A stretch of DNA of 22,210 bases from NCBI GenBank assembly GCA_964587515.1, contig CAZPMO010000071.1:1-22210 (forward strand). The letters run 5' to 3'. Below the pieces are notes generated by a model. It was given only the letters and a program-made list of their open reading frames with translations. It had not been told where the DNA came from and ran no database searches. A program made the translations under genes and the position numbers. Shown in pieces: positions 1-7,358 of the stretch (positions are counted from its first letter, which is position 1; the number at the start of each line of letters is the position of its first letter). Source of the DNA: CAZPMO01 sp964587515 (GTDB lineage: Bacteria > Pseudomonadota > Alphaproteobacteria > MPNO01).

Positions 1-415
1 TTACCAAGGTGTCTTTCTTTGTGGTCCGTATTTTGCTCGAAACTTCAAGCTTGGCATCACCATGACCACCGAAACGATTGGCATAGATATCGATGATGTA
101 AGATCGAAAGTCCTTGAAATATTGCAACGTTTGCTCAGGTGAGGCTTTGCGCAGATGACGGCCGATTGCTACACGCGCGATGAGTTTGCTGTCCAGTGCC
201 TCATCGAAGATCTGACCATATCGCCGTAGTCGTTGCCTCTCATTGAGGAGCGGATCTTTGATGTTGGCGACGACTTTGCTCGCGATGCTCTCAACAAAAT
301 CCTTGGCATCTTCGTAGGGTTGGGCGACGGCATTATTGCTCGACGTCGTAACGAGAACGAATGCCGTGGCAAGGACTGCCATTGAGACAGTAAAAAAATT
401 GATACGAATTTCCAC
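1..415 (-). CDS. mlaC: MlaC/Ttg2D-family phospholipid-transport protein, C-terminus cut by window edge
   Basis: Periplasmic lipid-binding component of the Mla (maintenance of outer-membrane lipid asymmetry) system, which shuttles phospholipid between outer-membrane MlaA and the inner-membrane MlaFEDB transporter. The 138 visible codons run without a stop to the left edge. I chose the GTG at 415 because a GGAGG lies six bases upstream (422-426); it gives an N-terminal signal peptide with a hydrophobic stretch (AVLATAFVLV) ending near AVAQ. The mature part has the family pattern: a helix with VESIASKVVANI, then RYGQIFDEALD, then the hallmark IARVAIGRHLRKASPEQ and FKDFRSYIIDIYANRF. Full MlaC proteins are about 200 residues, so roughly 60 are missing. 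It lies 68 bases downstream of the sensor kinase on the same strand; no mlaB, D, E or F is visible. GC content is clearly below the rest of the window. Confidence 0.85.
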   Translation of the reverse strand, partial: MEIRINFFTVSMAVLATAFVLVTTSSNNAVAQPYEDAKDFVESIASKVVANIKDPLLNERQRLRRYGQIFDEALDSKLIARVAIGRHLRKASPEQTLQYFKDFRSYIIDIYANRFGGHGDAKLEVSSKIRTTKKDTLV

Positions 416-483
416 GACTTGCCTCCAAAAAACTTGCGCTTCCTATCGGAAATGCCGTTTGACCCCGCCGGGTGTCCGAAGTT

Positions 484-2058
484 TCACACCATTACCGGAA
501 CAACCCGGTTCGGCCGAGTCTTGGGCAAATAGATCGTCACCATCGTGCCTTTCCCCTCCGAGCTTTCTATCTTTACGAAGCCGCCGGACTGATGCGCAAA
601 GCCATGCACCATGCTTAGGCCGAGGCCGCTTCCCTGTCCGGCGTCCTTGGTGGTGAAGAACGGCTCGAAGACATGTTCGAGTACTTCCGCGGGCATTCCC
701 GTACCGTTGTCTGTCACCCGCAGCGCGACATACTCACCCGGTCGGCCTTCCCAGCGATTTATCCATTCTTCCGAGGTCACTCGGGTGTTTTCAGTCCCAA
801 TCGTCAGCTTACCGCCGTTGGGCATCGCATGGCTGGCGTTGATGGCGAGATTCAGCACGGCATTTTCGACCTGGCCGGGATCGGCCAAGACGTCCCATGT
901 ATCGTCATCAAGGCCCATTTCGACCTCGATGGTCTCGCCTAGGCTGCGACTCAGCAGGTCGTTCATTCCCTCGCACAGCACGCCCAGTTGCATCGATTTC
1001 GGCTGAAGAGTCTGTTTGCGCGAAAATGCCAGCAACCGCTGGGTCAGCTCCGCGCCGCGTTCCGCGGCCTTGACGATAGAACTCGTCAGTAGTTGCAGAT
1101 CATCCTGACCATGTAGTCTGAGCGCCAGAATCTGCGCGTTGCCCATGGTGACCGCGAGCAGGTTATTGAAGTCGTGCGCCACGCCGCTGGTCAATTGTCC
1201 TACCGCTTCAATCTTCTGCGCCTGGCGAAGCTGCTCCTCGCGTTCACGGTGCTCGGTCAGGTCCACGAGAATAATGAAATAGCCCTGGACTTCGCCGTCA
1301 TCTCCAAAATGCGGAACGCGCGACGTGCGAAGATATCGTTTTTCATGGTCTGGCAATAACGCCTCGCCCTCGTTCGATGTCACTTCGCCCGCCAACGTCC
1401 GGTTGGCGTATGGCAAGCCCAATTCAAAACGATCAATTCCGATGACATGTCGTACGCTCATCCCGAGGATTTCATCGTGAGCAACACCGTAAAAATCCGC
1501 ATATGGCCGGTTCGCGAAACGAATGACCAGATCACGATCGATATAGGCGATCAGCGCCGGGACATTATCGGTTACCAGACGTAACTGGGCCTCTCTCTCT
1601 CGCAATTCATTGGTCAGCACGCCGACACGATGTTCCAGCTCATCACGGGCCTTCTCCAGTTCGGCCTCCGCCTCTGTCCGCCTGGTTATGTCTGTATAGG
1701 TAATGGCGTACCCCCCGTCCGGAATGGGGTGCCCGAAAACCTCGACGGTACTTCCATCGAATATCTGCTGGTCTTCTTTGAACGGAGCGAATGATCGTGC
1801 TTTCTCCATTCGCTTGGCGACGCGTTCCTCTATCGCGCCTATTCCGCCGTAACCCCCATGACCGGCGTTAATCCGCACCAATTTTTCAAACGCTTCGCCA
1901 TCTGAAAACATATCGGTGGGTACGTGGAGAATTTCGCGCGCACGGCGATTAATTCGTACGACGACCAAATCTTGATCGTATATCACGACACCATGGTTGA
2001 TATGATCGAGAGCGGATTCAAGAACGCTTCCCTCGCGCGGCGAATGTCGATGACTCAT
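484..2058 (-). CDS. Cytoplasmic PAS-domain sensor histidine kinase (HDFNN type)
   Basis: Two-component sensor kinase of 524 residues with no membrane segment, so probably a cytoplasmic sensor. Order: a PAS-like domain (about 13-125), a short coiled coil (about 127-160, Glu/Arg-rich), a second PAS domain (about 160-270), a dimerisation/phosphoacceptor domain with His295 in GVAHDFNNLL, then the ATPase domain. The N box is at N403/N407 (NLAINASHAM), the G1 box at 450-454 (DNGTG), the F box at 464-471 (FEPFFTTK) and the G2 box at 476-482 (GSGLGLS), so all catalytic motifs are present. No receiver domain is fused and no response-regulator gene is in the window, so the partner is unknown. The HDFNN variant is typical of PAS-rich alphaproteobacterial kinases. 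No strong ribosome binding site precedes the ATG. It is followed by the mlaC-like gene, possibly co-transcribed. Which signal the PAS domains sense cannot be read from the sequence. Confidence 0.93.
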   Translation of the reverse strand: MSHRHSPREGSVLESALDHINHGVVIYDQDLVVVRINRRAREILHVPTDMFSDGEAFEKLVRINAGHGGYGGIGAIEERVAKRMEKARSFAPFKEDQQIFDGSTVEVFGHPIPDGGYAITYTDITRRTEAEAELEKARDELEHRVGVLTNELREREAQLRLVTDNVPALIAYIDRDLVIRFANRPYADFYGVAHDEILGMSVRHVIGIDRFELGLPYANRTLAGEVTSNEGEALLPDHEKRYLRTSRVPHFGDDGEVQGYFIILVDLTEHREREEQLRQAQKIEAVGQLTSGVAHDFNNLLAVTMGNAQILALRLHGQDDLQLLTSSIVKAAERGAELTQRLLAFSRKQTLQPKSMQLGVLCEGMNDLLSRSLGETIEVEMGLDDDTWDVLADPGQVENAVLNLAINASHAMPNGGKLTIGTENTRVTSEEWINRWEGRPGEYVALRVTDNGTGMPAEVLEHVFEPFFTTKDAGQGSGLGLSMVHGFAHQSGGFVKIESSEGKGTMVTIYLPKTRPNRVVPVMV

Positions 2059-2132
2059 ATCGAAACGAACACCGTGAACTAAAATGCAAGCGAATTTTAA
2101 CCGGGACGCCCTCGACCTCTGCCTCGCCCGTC

Positions 2133-2972
2133 CTAATGCGACATCAGCACCGGCACCGTCATGTGGCGCAGCAGGTCGCGGGTTACGCCGCCCATCATCA
2201 ACTCGCGCATGCGCGAATGTCCATAGGCGCCCATGACCAACAGGTCGGTGCCGGTATCGGCGATGCGCGACAGGATCACGTCGGCGATTTCGATCTCCTT
2301 GGAGACCGTCTGCGTCGCCTCGGCGTTGACGCCGTGGCGGGCGAGATGGAGCGCGATATCGGCGCAGGGAATTTCCCCATGTTCGTCGCCGCGCCGTTCC
2401 GGATTGACAGCCAGCACCGAAACCCGGTCGGCCGTCTCGAGGATCGGCAGCGCGTCGTTGACCGCCCGGGTCGCCTCGCGGGTCGCGTTCCAGGCCACCA
2501 TGACCTGCTTGCCGAGCGTCTTGCCGGGCCCGACATAGGGCACCACCAGGATAGGCCGGCCCGCGTCCATGGCCACCTCGGCCGGTAGTTCGGGATCAGG
2601 ATTGCCCTCGGTGTCGTCGGGGTCCGGCTGGCCGATGATGGTGAGGTCGGCATAACGCGCGTTGAGGCTGACCACGGCGCTGGGGTTGCCCTCGGCGCAG
2701 CGCCACTCGGCGTCGATGCCGGCGGCGTTCATGTGTTCCAGGAACATGGTTTCGGCATTCGCCGCGGCTTCGCGACCGCGCTGGATCTGATCCTCGATCA
2801 GCTCCGGCGGGATATATCCGCCCGCCATATAAGGCGCGATGTATGGGTCCGGGATCGCGTAAATCCCGGCGAGATGGGCATCGTAGGTCCGCGCGAGACC
2901 GATCGCGACGTCGAGACGCGTGGCGCAGTGTTTCGAATTGTCCACATGAACCAGCAGATTTTTGATGCTCAT
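2133..2972 (-). CDS. Tandem-domain universal stress protein (UspA family)
   Basis: 279-residue protein with two Usp domains (about 1-147 and 154-278). The start at 2972 is preferred over the longer reading frame (from 3128) because GGAGG lies seven bases upstream (2980-2984) and the family N-terminus (SIKNLLVHVD) begins here; the extra 52 residues of the long frame are low-complexity and lie over the promoter. The second domain has the nucleotide-binding pattern G248-x2-G251-x9-G261 followed by GVT; the first domain lacks it (IIGQPDPDD), so probably only one half binds ATP. Usp proteins help survival in stasis, oxygen limitation or membrane stress. It is the last gene of the hsp20 cluster but has its own promoter-like region with an FNR-like box (3043-3056). 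Residues 117-132 form an acidic insertion rich in Asp, Glu and Pro. Confidence 0.93.
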   Translation of the reverse strand: MSIKNLLVHVDNSKHCATRLDVAIGLARTYDAHLAGIYAIPDPYIAPYMAGGYIPPELIEDQIQRGREAAANAETMFLEHMNAAGIDAEWRCAEGNPSAVVSLNARYADLTIIGQPDPDDTEGNPDPELPAEVAMDAGRPILVVPYVGPGKTLGKQVMVAWNATREATRAVNDALPILETADRVSVLAVNPERRGDEHGEIPCADIALHLARHGVNAEATQTVSKEIEIADVILSRIADTGTDLLVMGAYGHSRMRELMMGGVTRDLLRHMTVPVLMSH

Positions 2973-3014
2973 CTCGGATCCTCCTTCTCGACCTGGCACG
3001 ATTGCCTGATGATC

Positions 3015-3056
3015 ATTAAGCCCGGTCGGCGCGGGACTTTCATTAACCCAGATCAA
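3015..3056 (-). promoter_or_regulatory. FNR/FixK-like box and -10 element upstream of usp
   Basis: On the minus strand TTGAT-CTGG-GTTAA spans 3056-3043, matching the FNR/FixK consensus TTGAT-N4-ATCAA with a perfect left half and a two-base departure in the right half. Exactly 22 bases further downstream is CTTAAT (3020-3015), four of six matches to a sigma-70 -10 box. That is the class II activator geometry (box centred at -41.5), giving a predicted transcription start near 3008 and a 36-base leader before the usp ATG. The consensus is established knowledge; its use here is inferred. Confidence 0.55.
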
Positions 3057-3120
3057 GGGGTTGGAGTCGTTGGGCCCATTGTCCCGGGTGAAATTATTCG
3101 CTCCATCGTCTCGGGTGAAT

Positions 3121-3504
3121 TCAGTCACCCGGCGGGGAGGGCGGGTCGGTTATCCGCGCCACCTGAAACACCCGATCCTCGCCGTCATGTTCGGTGATGG
3201 TGACATATTCACCGACGGCGAAGACGTGCGAATCGAAACGGAAGATGGGTTCGTCGTCTTCATCGCCCGGCACATAGGAAAACGCCCATTGGCCGGCGGC
3301 GGTGCGGATAAGCTGGCCGCGCTCGTCCTCGTCGTCGCCCCAGAAATGCCAGACCGTGCACAGTTGCGCCGCGTCTTCCCAACCGTCGAGATCGATATGG
3401 CCATCCGCCTTCAGCGGCGCGCGGAATTCGTAGCCGTGATTGGGGCTGCCTTCGGGGAAGTCCTTGTTGCGGGCCAGTTCGAGACGAACGAGTTTCAGGG
3501 CCAT
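3121..3504 (-). CDS. Conserved hypothetical acidic protein of the stress cluster (127 aa)
   Basis: No function recognised. A 127-residue soluble protein with no signal peptide or membrane segment. It starts MALKLVRLELARNKDFPEG, has a central Trp/Asp/Glu-rich stretch (VWHFWGDDEDERG, about 51-63), the segment AGQWAFSYVPGDEDDEPIFR (about 70-89), and a C-terminal VFAVGEYVTITEHDG (about 94-108) that looks like beta structure. I recall similar proteins beside hsp20 and usp genes in other alphaproteobacteria, but cannot verify this. The ATG is preceded by a GGAG within GAAGGAGAACC, so the start is well supported. It sits 39 bases after the APH/P-loop kinase and 148 bases before usp, and probably belongs to the hsp20 transcript. 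Many acidic residues and several Trp suggest a binding role, but no catalytic motif can be named. Confidence 0.8.
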   Translation of the reverse strand: MALKLVRLELARNKDFPEGSPNHGYEFRAPLKADGHIDLDGWEDAAQLCTVWHFWGDDEDERGQLIRTAAGQWAFSYVPGDEDDEPIFRFDSHVFAVGEYVTITEHDGEDRVFQVARITDPPSPPGD

Positions 3505-3543
3505 GACGGGTTCTCCTTCAAGGGCGGGGAGACGGTGAATATA

Positions 3544-5157
3544 TCACGCTTCGCCCGGGGTAAATGGATGATCGAGCATTTGCATGACATTTCGCCGGAT
3601 TTCGTCCGCCGGGCCGTCGGCGGCGATCCGCCCCCAGCCGATCTCGCCGACATCGGCGGCAAGCTGGCTGTCGAGCACGGTTTCGTCGGCATCGGACGCA
3701 TCGCCCCGGCGCGCGCCGATGCGGGCCGCCATGATTTCCGGCGAAACATCGAGCCACAGTCCCATGAACTGTGCGCCGGCGTTCGAGGCGACGCGCTCGA
3801 TCGCGTCCCGTTCGGCCGCGTCCATATAGGTCGCATCGCACACCACGGCCCGGCCGCCCGCCAGCGCGGCGCCCGCGTGGTCGCGCATCTGGCCGAACAC
3901 CCTCTTCGAAATACGCGGGACATAGGCCCCGGGCGGCAGGCGGGCTTCCGGATCATGGTCGAACAGCAGCTTGCGGATCACGTCGCTGCGTAAATGCACC
4001 GCGCCCGGCGCGGTCCCGAGGGCCGGCGCGATGGCGGCGGCCAGCGCCGATTTTCCCGATCCCGACAGGCCGCCGACGGCGATCAGGCGCGGCGGCGGCG
4101 TGTCTAAAAAAGTCTCGCCGAGTTCGAGATAGGTTCGCGCCACCGCGTTCATCTCGTCCGCCGTTTTGGTCTCGGGCTGGGCGGCGGCCGCGGCGGAAAT
4201 GGTATGGGCGCGGATCGCCGCGCGGCAGGCGAGGAACAAAGGCAGCGCCGCGAGATCGTTGTAATCGCCGGTGCGTTGGAGATAGCGGTTGAACACCATA
4301 TTGGCGAAACCCTTGAGGTCCGCATGGACAAGGTCCATCAGCAGGAAGGCGAGATCATAAAGTACGTCGATCACCGCGATCGGGTCACTGAATTCAATGG
4401 CGTCGAACAGCGTGGGCTTGCCGTCGTGAAGACAGATATTGCGCAAATGCAGATCGCCGTGACAGCGCCGCACCCGGCCCAGAGCCAATCGCGCATCGAG
4501 CAGCGGTTCGAGCCGCGCCAGCGCCGCATCCTGGCGGTGTGCGAAGCGCGCCACCTGGGCGGCATCGAAGACCTGTCCGGCGCGGCGGGAGATTTCGCGC
4601 TTGTTGCCATCGACCACGCGGCGCATCAAACCCGCGCCCGAAATCGTGCGCGCGATCTCCGCGTCCTGGTGAAACGCCGCGATCGTGTCGGCCAGCTGCC
4701 GCATCATCTCCCCGGTCAAGGCGCCCCGCGCCGCGAGCCGGTCGAACAGATCGTCCTGGTCGAAGCGTTTCATCGCCACCAGCCATTCGACCGGTTCGCC
4801 GTCGCCGTCGAGCGCGAGACCGCCGTCGTTCTCGCGGGTGACCGCCACGACGCCGAGATAGAGATCAGGCGCGGTGCGCCGGTTGAGCGCGACCTCCGCC
4901 TCGCAATATTGGCGGCGCAGCGCCAGCGTCGAATAGTCGAGATAATCGAAGCGCACGGCGCGCTTCATCTTGTAGGCGCGCGCGCCGGCCAGAAAGATCA
5001 CCGAGATATGGGTGTCTATACGCTCAATATTGCGCTCAACCGGGTTCAGAACCGCGCCATATGTGTCCCGGCGGGACATCAGCGCGATAATCTCCGCCTG
5101 TTGATCGTCGGGCGGGGGGCCGGTGGAATGTCGCTCATGGGGATCGTATGGCTTCAT
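3544..5157 (-). CDS. Fused APH-like kinase and P-loop kinase (bifunctional aminoglycoside phosphotransferase/ATP-binding protein family)
   Basis: 537 residues with two nucleotide-binding modules. The N-terminal part (about 20-330) is an aminoglycoside-phosphotransferase/choline-kinase-like fold with the catalytic loop HGDLHLRN at 233-240 and the metal-binding DAIEF at 252-256. The C-terminal part (about 355-535) is a P-loop kinase of the zeta-toxin/gluconate-kinase style, with Walker A GLSGSGKS at 363-370, LRSDVIRK at 389-396 and VVCDATYM at 438-445. The family name reflects fold similarity; there is no evidence of drug resistance, and the substrate is unknown. It follows hsp20 by 41 bases on the same strand and precedes the 127-aa gene, so all are probably one operon expressed under stress. 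The start has only a weak ribosome binding site; translation may be coupled to hsp20. Both active sites look intact, so the protein is probably functional. Confidence 0.88.
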   Translation of the reverse strand: MKPYDPHERHSTGPPPDDQQAEIIALMSRRDTYGAVLNPVERNIERIDTHISVIFLAGARAYKMKRAVRFDYLDYSTLALRRQYCEAEVALNRRTAPDLYLGVVAVTRENDGGLALDGDGEPVEWLVAMKRFDQDDLFDRLAARGALTGEMMRQLADTIAAFHQDAEIARTISGAGLMRRVVDGNKREISRRAGQVFDAAQVARFAHRQDAALARLEPLLDARLALGRVRRCHGDLHLRNICLHDGKPTLFDAIEFSDPIAVIDVLYDLAFLLMDLVHADLKGFANMVFNRYLQRTGDYNDLAALPLFLACRAAIRAHTISAAAAAQPETKTADEMNAVARTYLELGETFLDTPPPRLIAVGGLSGSGKSALAAAIAPALGTAPGAVHLRSDVIRKLLFDHDPEARLPPGAYVPRISKRVFGQMRDHAGAALAGGRAVVCDATYMDAAERDAIERVASNAGAQFMGLWLDVSPEIMAARIGARRGDASDADETVLDSQLAADVGEIGWGRIAADGPADEIRRNVMQMLDHPFTPGEA

Positions 5158-5198
5158 TCCGCGCGGCCCCGATCGGCGCTCGAGAATTTAGGACGGTC

Positions 5199-5705
5199 TT
5201 ACTTTTTAGCGCTGACCTTGATCTTCTTCGCCTTTGTTCTGGCCGACGGCGCCTTGGGCAGATGAACGGTCAGAACCCCCTTGGCGAAGTCGGCGGTGAC
5301 CTTGCCGTCCGTGACCTCCGCCGGCAGCGGAATGACGCGCTCGATACGTCCGTATGAGCGCTCGGTGCGAATGTAATCCTTTTCCTTCTTCTCCTTGGTC
5401 TCCTTCCTTTCGCCCTTGATTGTCAGCGTGTTATCGCTGAGCGCGACCTCGATGTCCTTTTCGTCGAGGCCCGGAAGCTCCGCTTCGACCTCGATCTCGG
5501 TGTCGGTTTCGCTGATATCGATGCGGGGCGCGAGCGCGCTGTCGCCCCAATGGCGAAGCCCGAAACGCGGGCGGTCGAAGTCGCGAAAGAAATCGTTGAA
5601 GACCCGATCCATTTCGGTCTGCAGCGCGGTGATCGGATAAAGGCGCGCATGCGCGTTCTCGACCTCGGCCCGCGTGCGCGTCGTCGATACGTCCCTTTTG
5701 TCCAT
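5199..5705 (-). CDS. Small heat-shock protein (Hsp20/alpha-crystallin family)
   Basis: 168-residue ATP-independent chaperone that binds unfolding proteins and forms oligomers in the cytoplasm. The N-terminal arm (1-57) holds the typical ITALQTEMDRVFNDFF segment. The alpha-crystallin domain runs from about 58 to 150 (APRIDISETDTEIEVEAELPG start, A-x3-x-GVL motif at 138-145, VHLPK end). The C-terminal tail has the oligomer-bridging I-x-V motif (IKV, 162-164) in a Lys-rich tail. GAGGA lies seven bases upstream of the ATG. It is the first gene of the minus-strand cluster with the two-domain kinase, the 127-aa protein and usp. An FNR-like dyad (5776-5789) lies 71 bases upstream of the ATG, the same distance as for usp. 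A highly charged stretch (KGERKETKEKKEKDY, about 97-111) interrupts the mid-domain and is common in class A sHsps. Confidence 0.96.
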   Translation of the reverse strand: MDKRDVSTTRTRAEVENAHARLYPITALQTEMDRVFNDFFRDFDRPRFGLRHWGDSALAPRIDISETDTEIEVEAELPGLDEKDIEVALSDNTLTIKGERKETKEKKEKDYIRTERSYGRIERVIPLPAEVTDGKVTADFAKGVLTVHLPKAPSARTKAKKIKVSAKK

Positions 5706-5747
5706 TTCTCTGTCCTCGATTAAGTGGCTCGACCTGTGACGCCGCCG

Positions 5748-5789
5748 AGCATGGTCCCCATCGCGGCGCGGCCCATTAATCTATATTAA
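5748..5789 (-). promoter_or_regulatory. FNR-like dyad and possible -10 element upstream of hsp20
   Basis: A perfect dyad TTAAT-N4-ATTAA occupies 5776-5789, one base per half-site away from the FNR/FixK consensus TTGAT-N4-ATCAA. Twenty-two bases towards hsp20 is CATGCT (5753-5748), a weak -10 (three of six). This predicts a start near 5741 and a 36-base leader, identical to the usp arrangement. Because the dyad is symmetric it could also act on the divergent pentapeptide-repeat gene. Regulator identity is inferred. Confidence 0.45.
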
Positions 5790-5810
5790 CCCGCCCGGAT
5801 TTTCACGAGT

Positions 5811-5838
5811 CCCATTAATTACCAATGTTATCAATGGG
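5811..5838. other. AT-rich inverted repeat in the hsp20/pentapeptide divergent region
   Basis: CCCATT (5811-5816) and AATGGG (5833-5838) form an inverted repeat around an AT-rich centre, 20 bases before the pentapeptide-gene start. The 152-base divergent spacer is markedly AT-rich here, and ATTAATGGG-like words occur twice in it. It may be an operator or part of the promoter for the plus-strand gene; the sequence alone does not decide. Confidence 0.25.
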
Positions 5839-5857
5839 TTGATGGAGGTTGTCAGCC

Positions 5858-7222
5858 ATGAAACCCTGCTCAGTGGAAGTTAATACATTTGTGGCAATGT
5901 TATCGGGCGGTAGAGGGTTTATCGCTTGGGGACTCCAGATGACGCCGGCGGAAATCGTAACGATCCTGGAAGGTCACGAAAGCTGGCTGCGGGGCGAGCA
6001 GGGTTCGGCGCGGGCCAATCTTTCGCTGCAGCATCTCGCGGGCTACGATTTTTCCCGGTCTTTGCTGAAGGAGGCCAAGCTTACCGGCTCGAACCTCGCC
6101 TGGTGTAATTTCGTCCGGGCCGACCTCAGCGAGACCGATATGTTCGCGGTCGATCTCGGCGGCGCCGATTTGTCGCACGCGATTCTCGCGGGCGCCGACC
6201 TCAGGGGCGCTTATCTTCGCGGGGCCAACCTCACCGGCGCCAACCTCAAGGGCGTCAATCTGCGCGAGGGCGTGTTGATGGCGCCGTCCGAGAACTCCAA
6301 GGGAATGAAGTTCCGCACCTTCAATTCCGATAATTCGGACAAGCGTCAGGCCGATCTCAGCGGCGCCAACCTCACGGGTGCGCGGCTCGGCAAATCGGCG
6401 ATCATGATGGCCGATCTCACCGGCGCGATCCTGGTCGGCGCCGATCTTCAGCTCGCCGACCTCAACCAGTCCAATCTCATCGCCGCCAATCTGTTGGGCG
6501 CGAACCTCAACGGCGCCAATCTTTCCGGCGCCAACCTGTCGGGCGCGGACCTCACCGGCGCCGAACTCTCGGGCGCGGTACTGAACGACGCGGAGATGGC
6601 CGGCGCGAACCTGTTCAACGTCGATCTCGACGGCGCCAATCTCGAAGGCGCGCGCACCGGGCGCAAACTCTTCGAACTGGAGCGCGACATCCTGCAAATG
6701 CTCAAGAGCCACAAGGTGTGGATCACGTCGTTCGGGGTCAAGGGAGAGCGCGCGATCCTCGACGGCGCCGACCTCAACCGGGTCGATTTCCAGTCGATCG
6801 ATCTCAGCGGCGCAAGTCTGCGGGAAGTCAATTTTACCGCGGCGAATCTCGCCGGCGTATCGCTGGCGATGGCGGATCTTGCCCAGGCCAACCTTCACAA
6901 GGCCAATCTCGCGCTGGCCGACATGACCGGTGCCAACCTCACCGACGCCGACGTCTCCGAGGCCAATCTCAAGGGCGTCAGCCTGGAACCTTCCGAGATC
7001 AAGGACGCCAAGGGCAAATCCACCGGCCGTCAATGGCCCGCCAATCTTTCGCGCGCCGATTTCACCCGCGCCAATCTCGAGGGCGCGCGCATGAACTCCG
7101 CCAATCTTCGTGGCGCGATCCTCGAATTCGCGAAACTGCGCGGCGCGGATCTGACCGACGCCAACATCGAGGACGCTCTGATGACCGGCGCCGATCTCAC
7201 CAAGGCGAAAATGCCAACCTGA
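5858..7222 (+). CDS. Pentapeptide-repeat protein with duplicated cap-plus-repeat architecture
   Basis: 454 residues from the ATG at 5858, chosen because GGAGG lies nine bases upstream (5844-5848). A second candidate, ATG 5939 (Met28, MTPAEIV), matches where relatives would be expected to start, so the first 27 residues are uncertain. Most of the protein is A(D/N)LxG pentapeptide repeats, which fold as a right-handed quadrilateral beta-helix. Repeats fill about 52-139, 165-266, 298-376 and 396-450. A helical cap (28-54, with ILEGHESWLRG) is echoed at 273-301 (MLKSHKVWITS). Two non-repeat inserts, at about 140-164 and 377-395, occupy matching places in the two halves. There is no signal peptide. 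Some pentapeptide proteins mimic DNA and protect gyrase (Qnr/MfpA), but most have no known role and nothing here points to gyrase. It is divergent from hsp20 and may share its control region. Confidence 0.9.
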   Translation: MKPCSVEVNTFVAMLSGGRGFIAWGLQMTPAEIVTILEGHESWLRGEQGSARANLSLQHLAGYDFSRSLLKEAKLTGSNLAWCNFVRADLSETDMFAVDLGGADLSHAILAGADLRGAYLRGANLTGANLKGVNLREGVLMAPSENSKGMKFRTFNSDNSDKRQADLSGANLTGARLGKSAIMMADLTGAILVGADLQLADLNQSNLIAANLLGANLNGANLSGANLSGADLTGAELSGAVLNDAEMAGANLFNVDLDGANLEGARTGRKLFELERDILQMLKSHKVWITSFGVKGERAILDGADLNRVDFQSIDLSGASLREVNFTAANLAGVSLAMADLAQANLHKANLALADMTGANLTDADVSEANLKGVSLEPSEIKDAKGKSTGRQWPANLSRADFTRANLEGARMNSANLRGAILEFAKLRGADLTDANIEDALMTGADLTKAKMPT

Positions 7223-7302
7223 CCGCGCCCGCCCTTGTTTCTCGGAAATTTCCCCATACGCTATTGCGCGCGAATCGGGCGGACGTTAGGGTCTCGCCCG
7301 TT

Positions 7303-7323
7303 GGAAGCCCGCGCGGGGTTTCC
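7303..7323. other. Hairpin in the pentapeptide-yggT spacer
   Basis: An eight-pair stem (GGAAGCCC with GGGTTTCC, one G-T pair) closes a five-base GCGCG loop, 36 bases upstream of yggT. There is no T-run after it, so a classical intrinsic terminator is not supported. The rest of the 136-base spacer shows only a short palindrome, GGAAATTTCC (7244-7253), and no clear promoter. Confidence 0.3.
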
Positions 7324-7358
7324 GGACACGCGGCAATCCCAACCGACACGGCCATGAC

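Noticed and set aside
169..372. 67-codon minus-strand frame within mlaC
   Set aside because: It is an alternative frame of the mlaC-like gene, which is the one with signal peptide, ribosome binding site and family motifs.
2973..3128. N-terminal 52-codon extension of the universal stress protein
   Set aside because: It is low-complexity, covers the FNR-like promoter, and the internal ATG has a GGAGG at ideal distance.
3544..5157. Aminoglycoside resistance gene
   Set aside because: Only the fold and catalytic loop resemble APH enzymes; the fusion to a P-loop kinase and the hsp20/usp context argue against drug resistance.
3061..5265. Overlapping plus-strand frames (310 and 353 codons) opposite the stress cluster
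   Set aside because: They are GC-driven shadows; the minus-strand genes have clear motifs and ribosome binding sites.
5900..7033. 377-codon minus-strand frame opposite the pentapeptide gene
   Set aside because: Its periodic EVGAxEIG-like sequence is the reverse reading of the pentapeptide repeats; no ribosome binding site or independent support.
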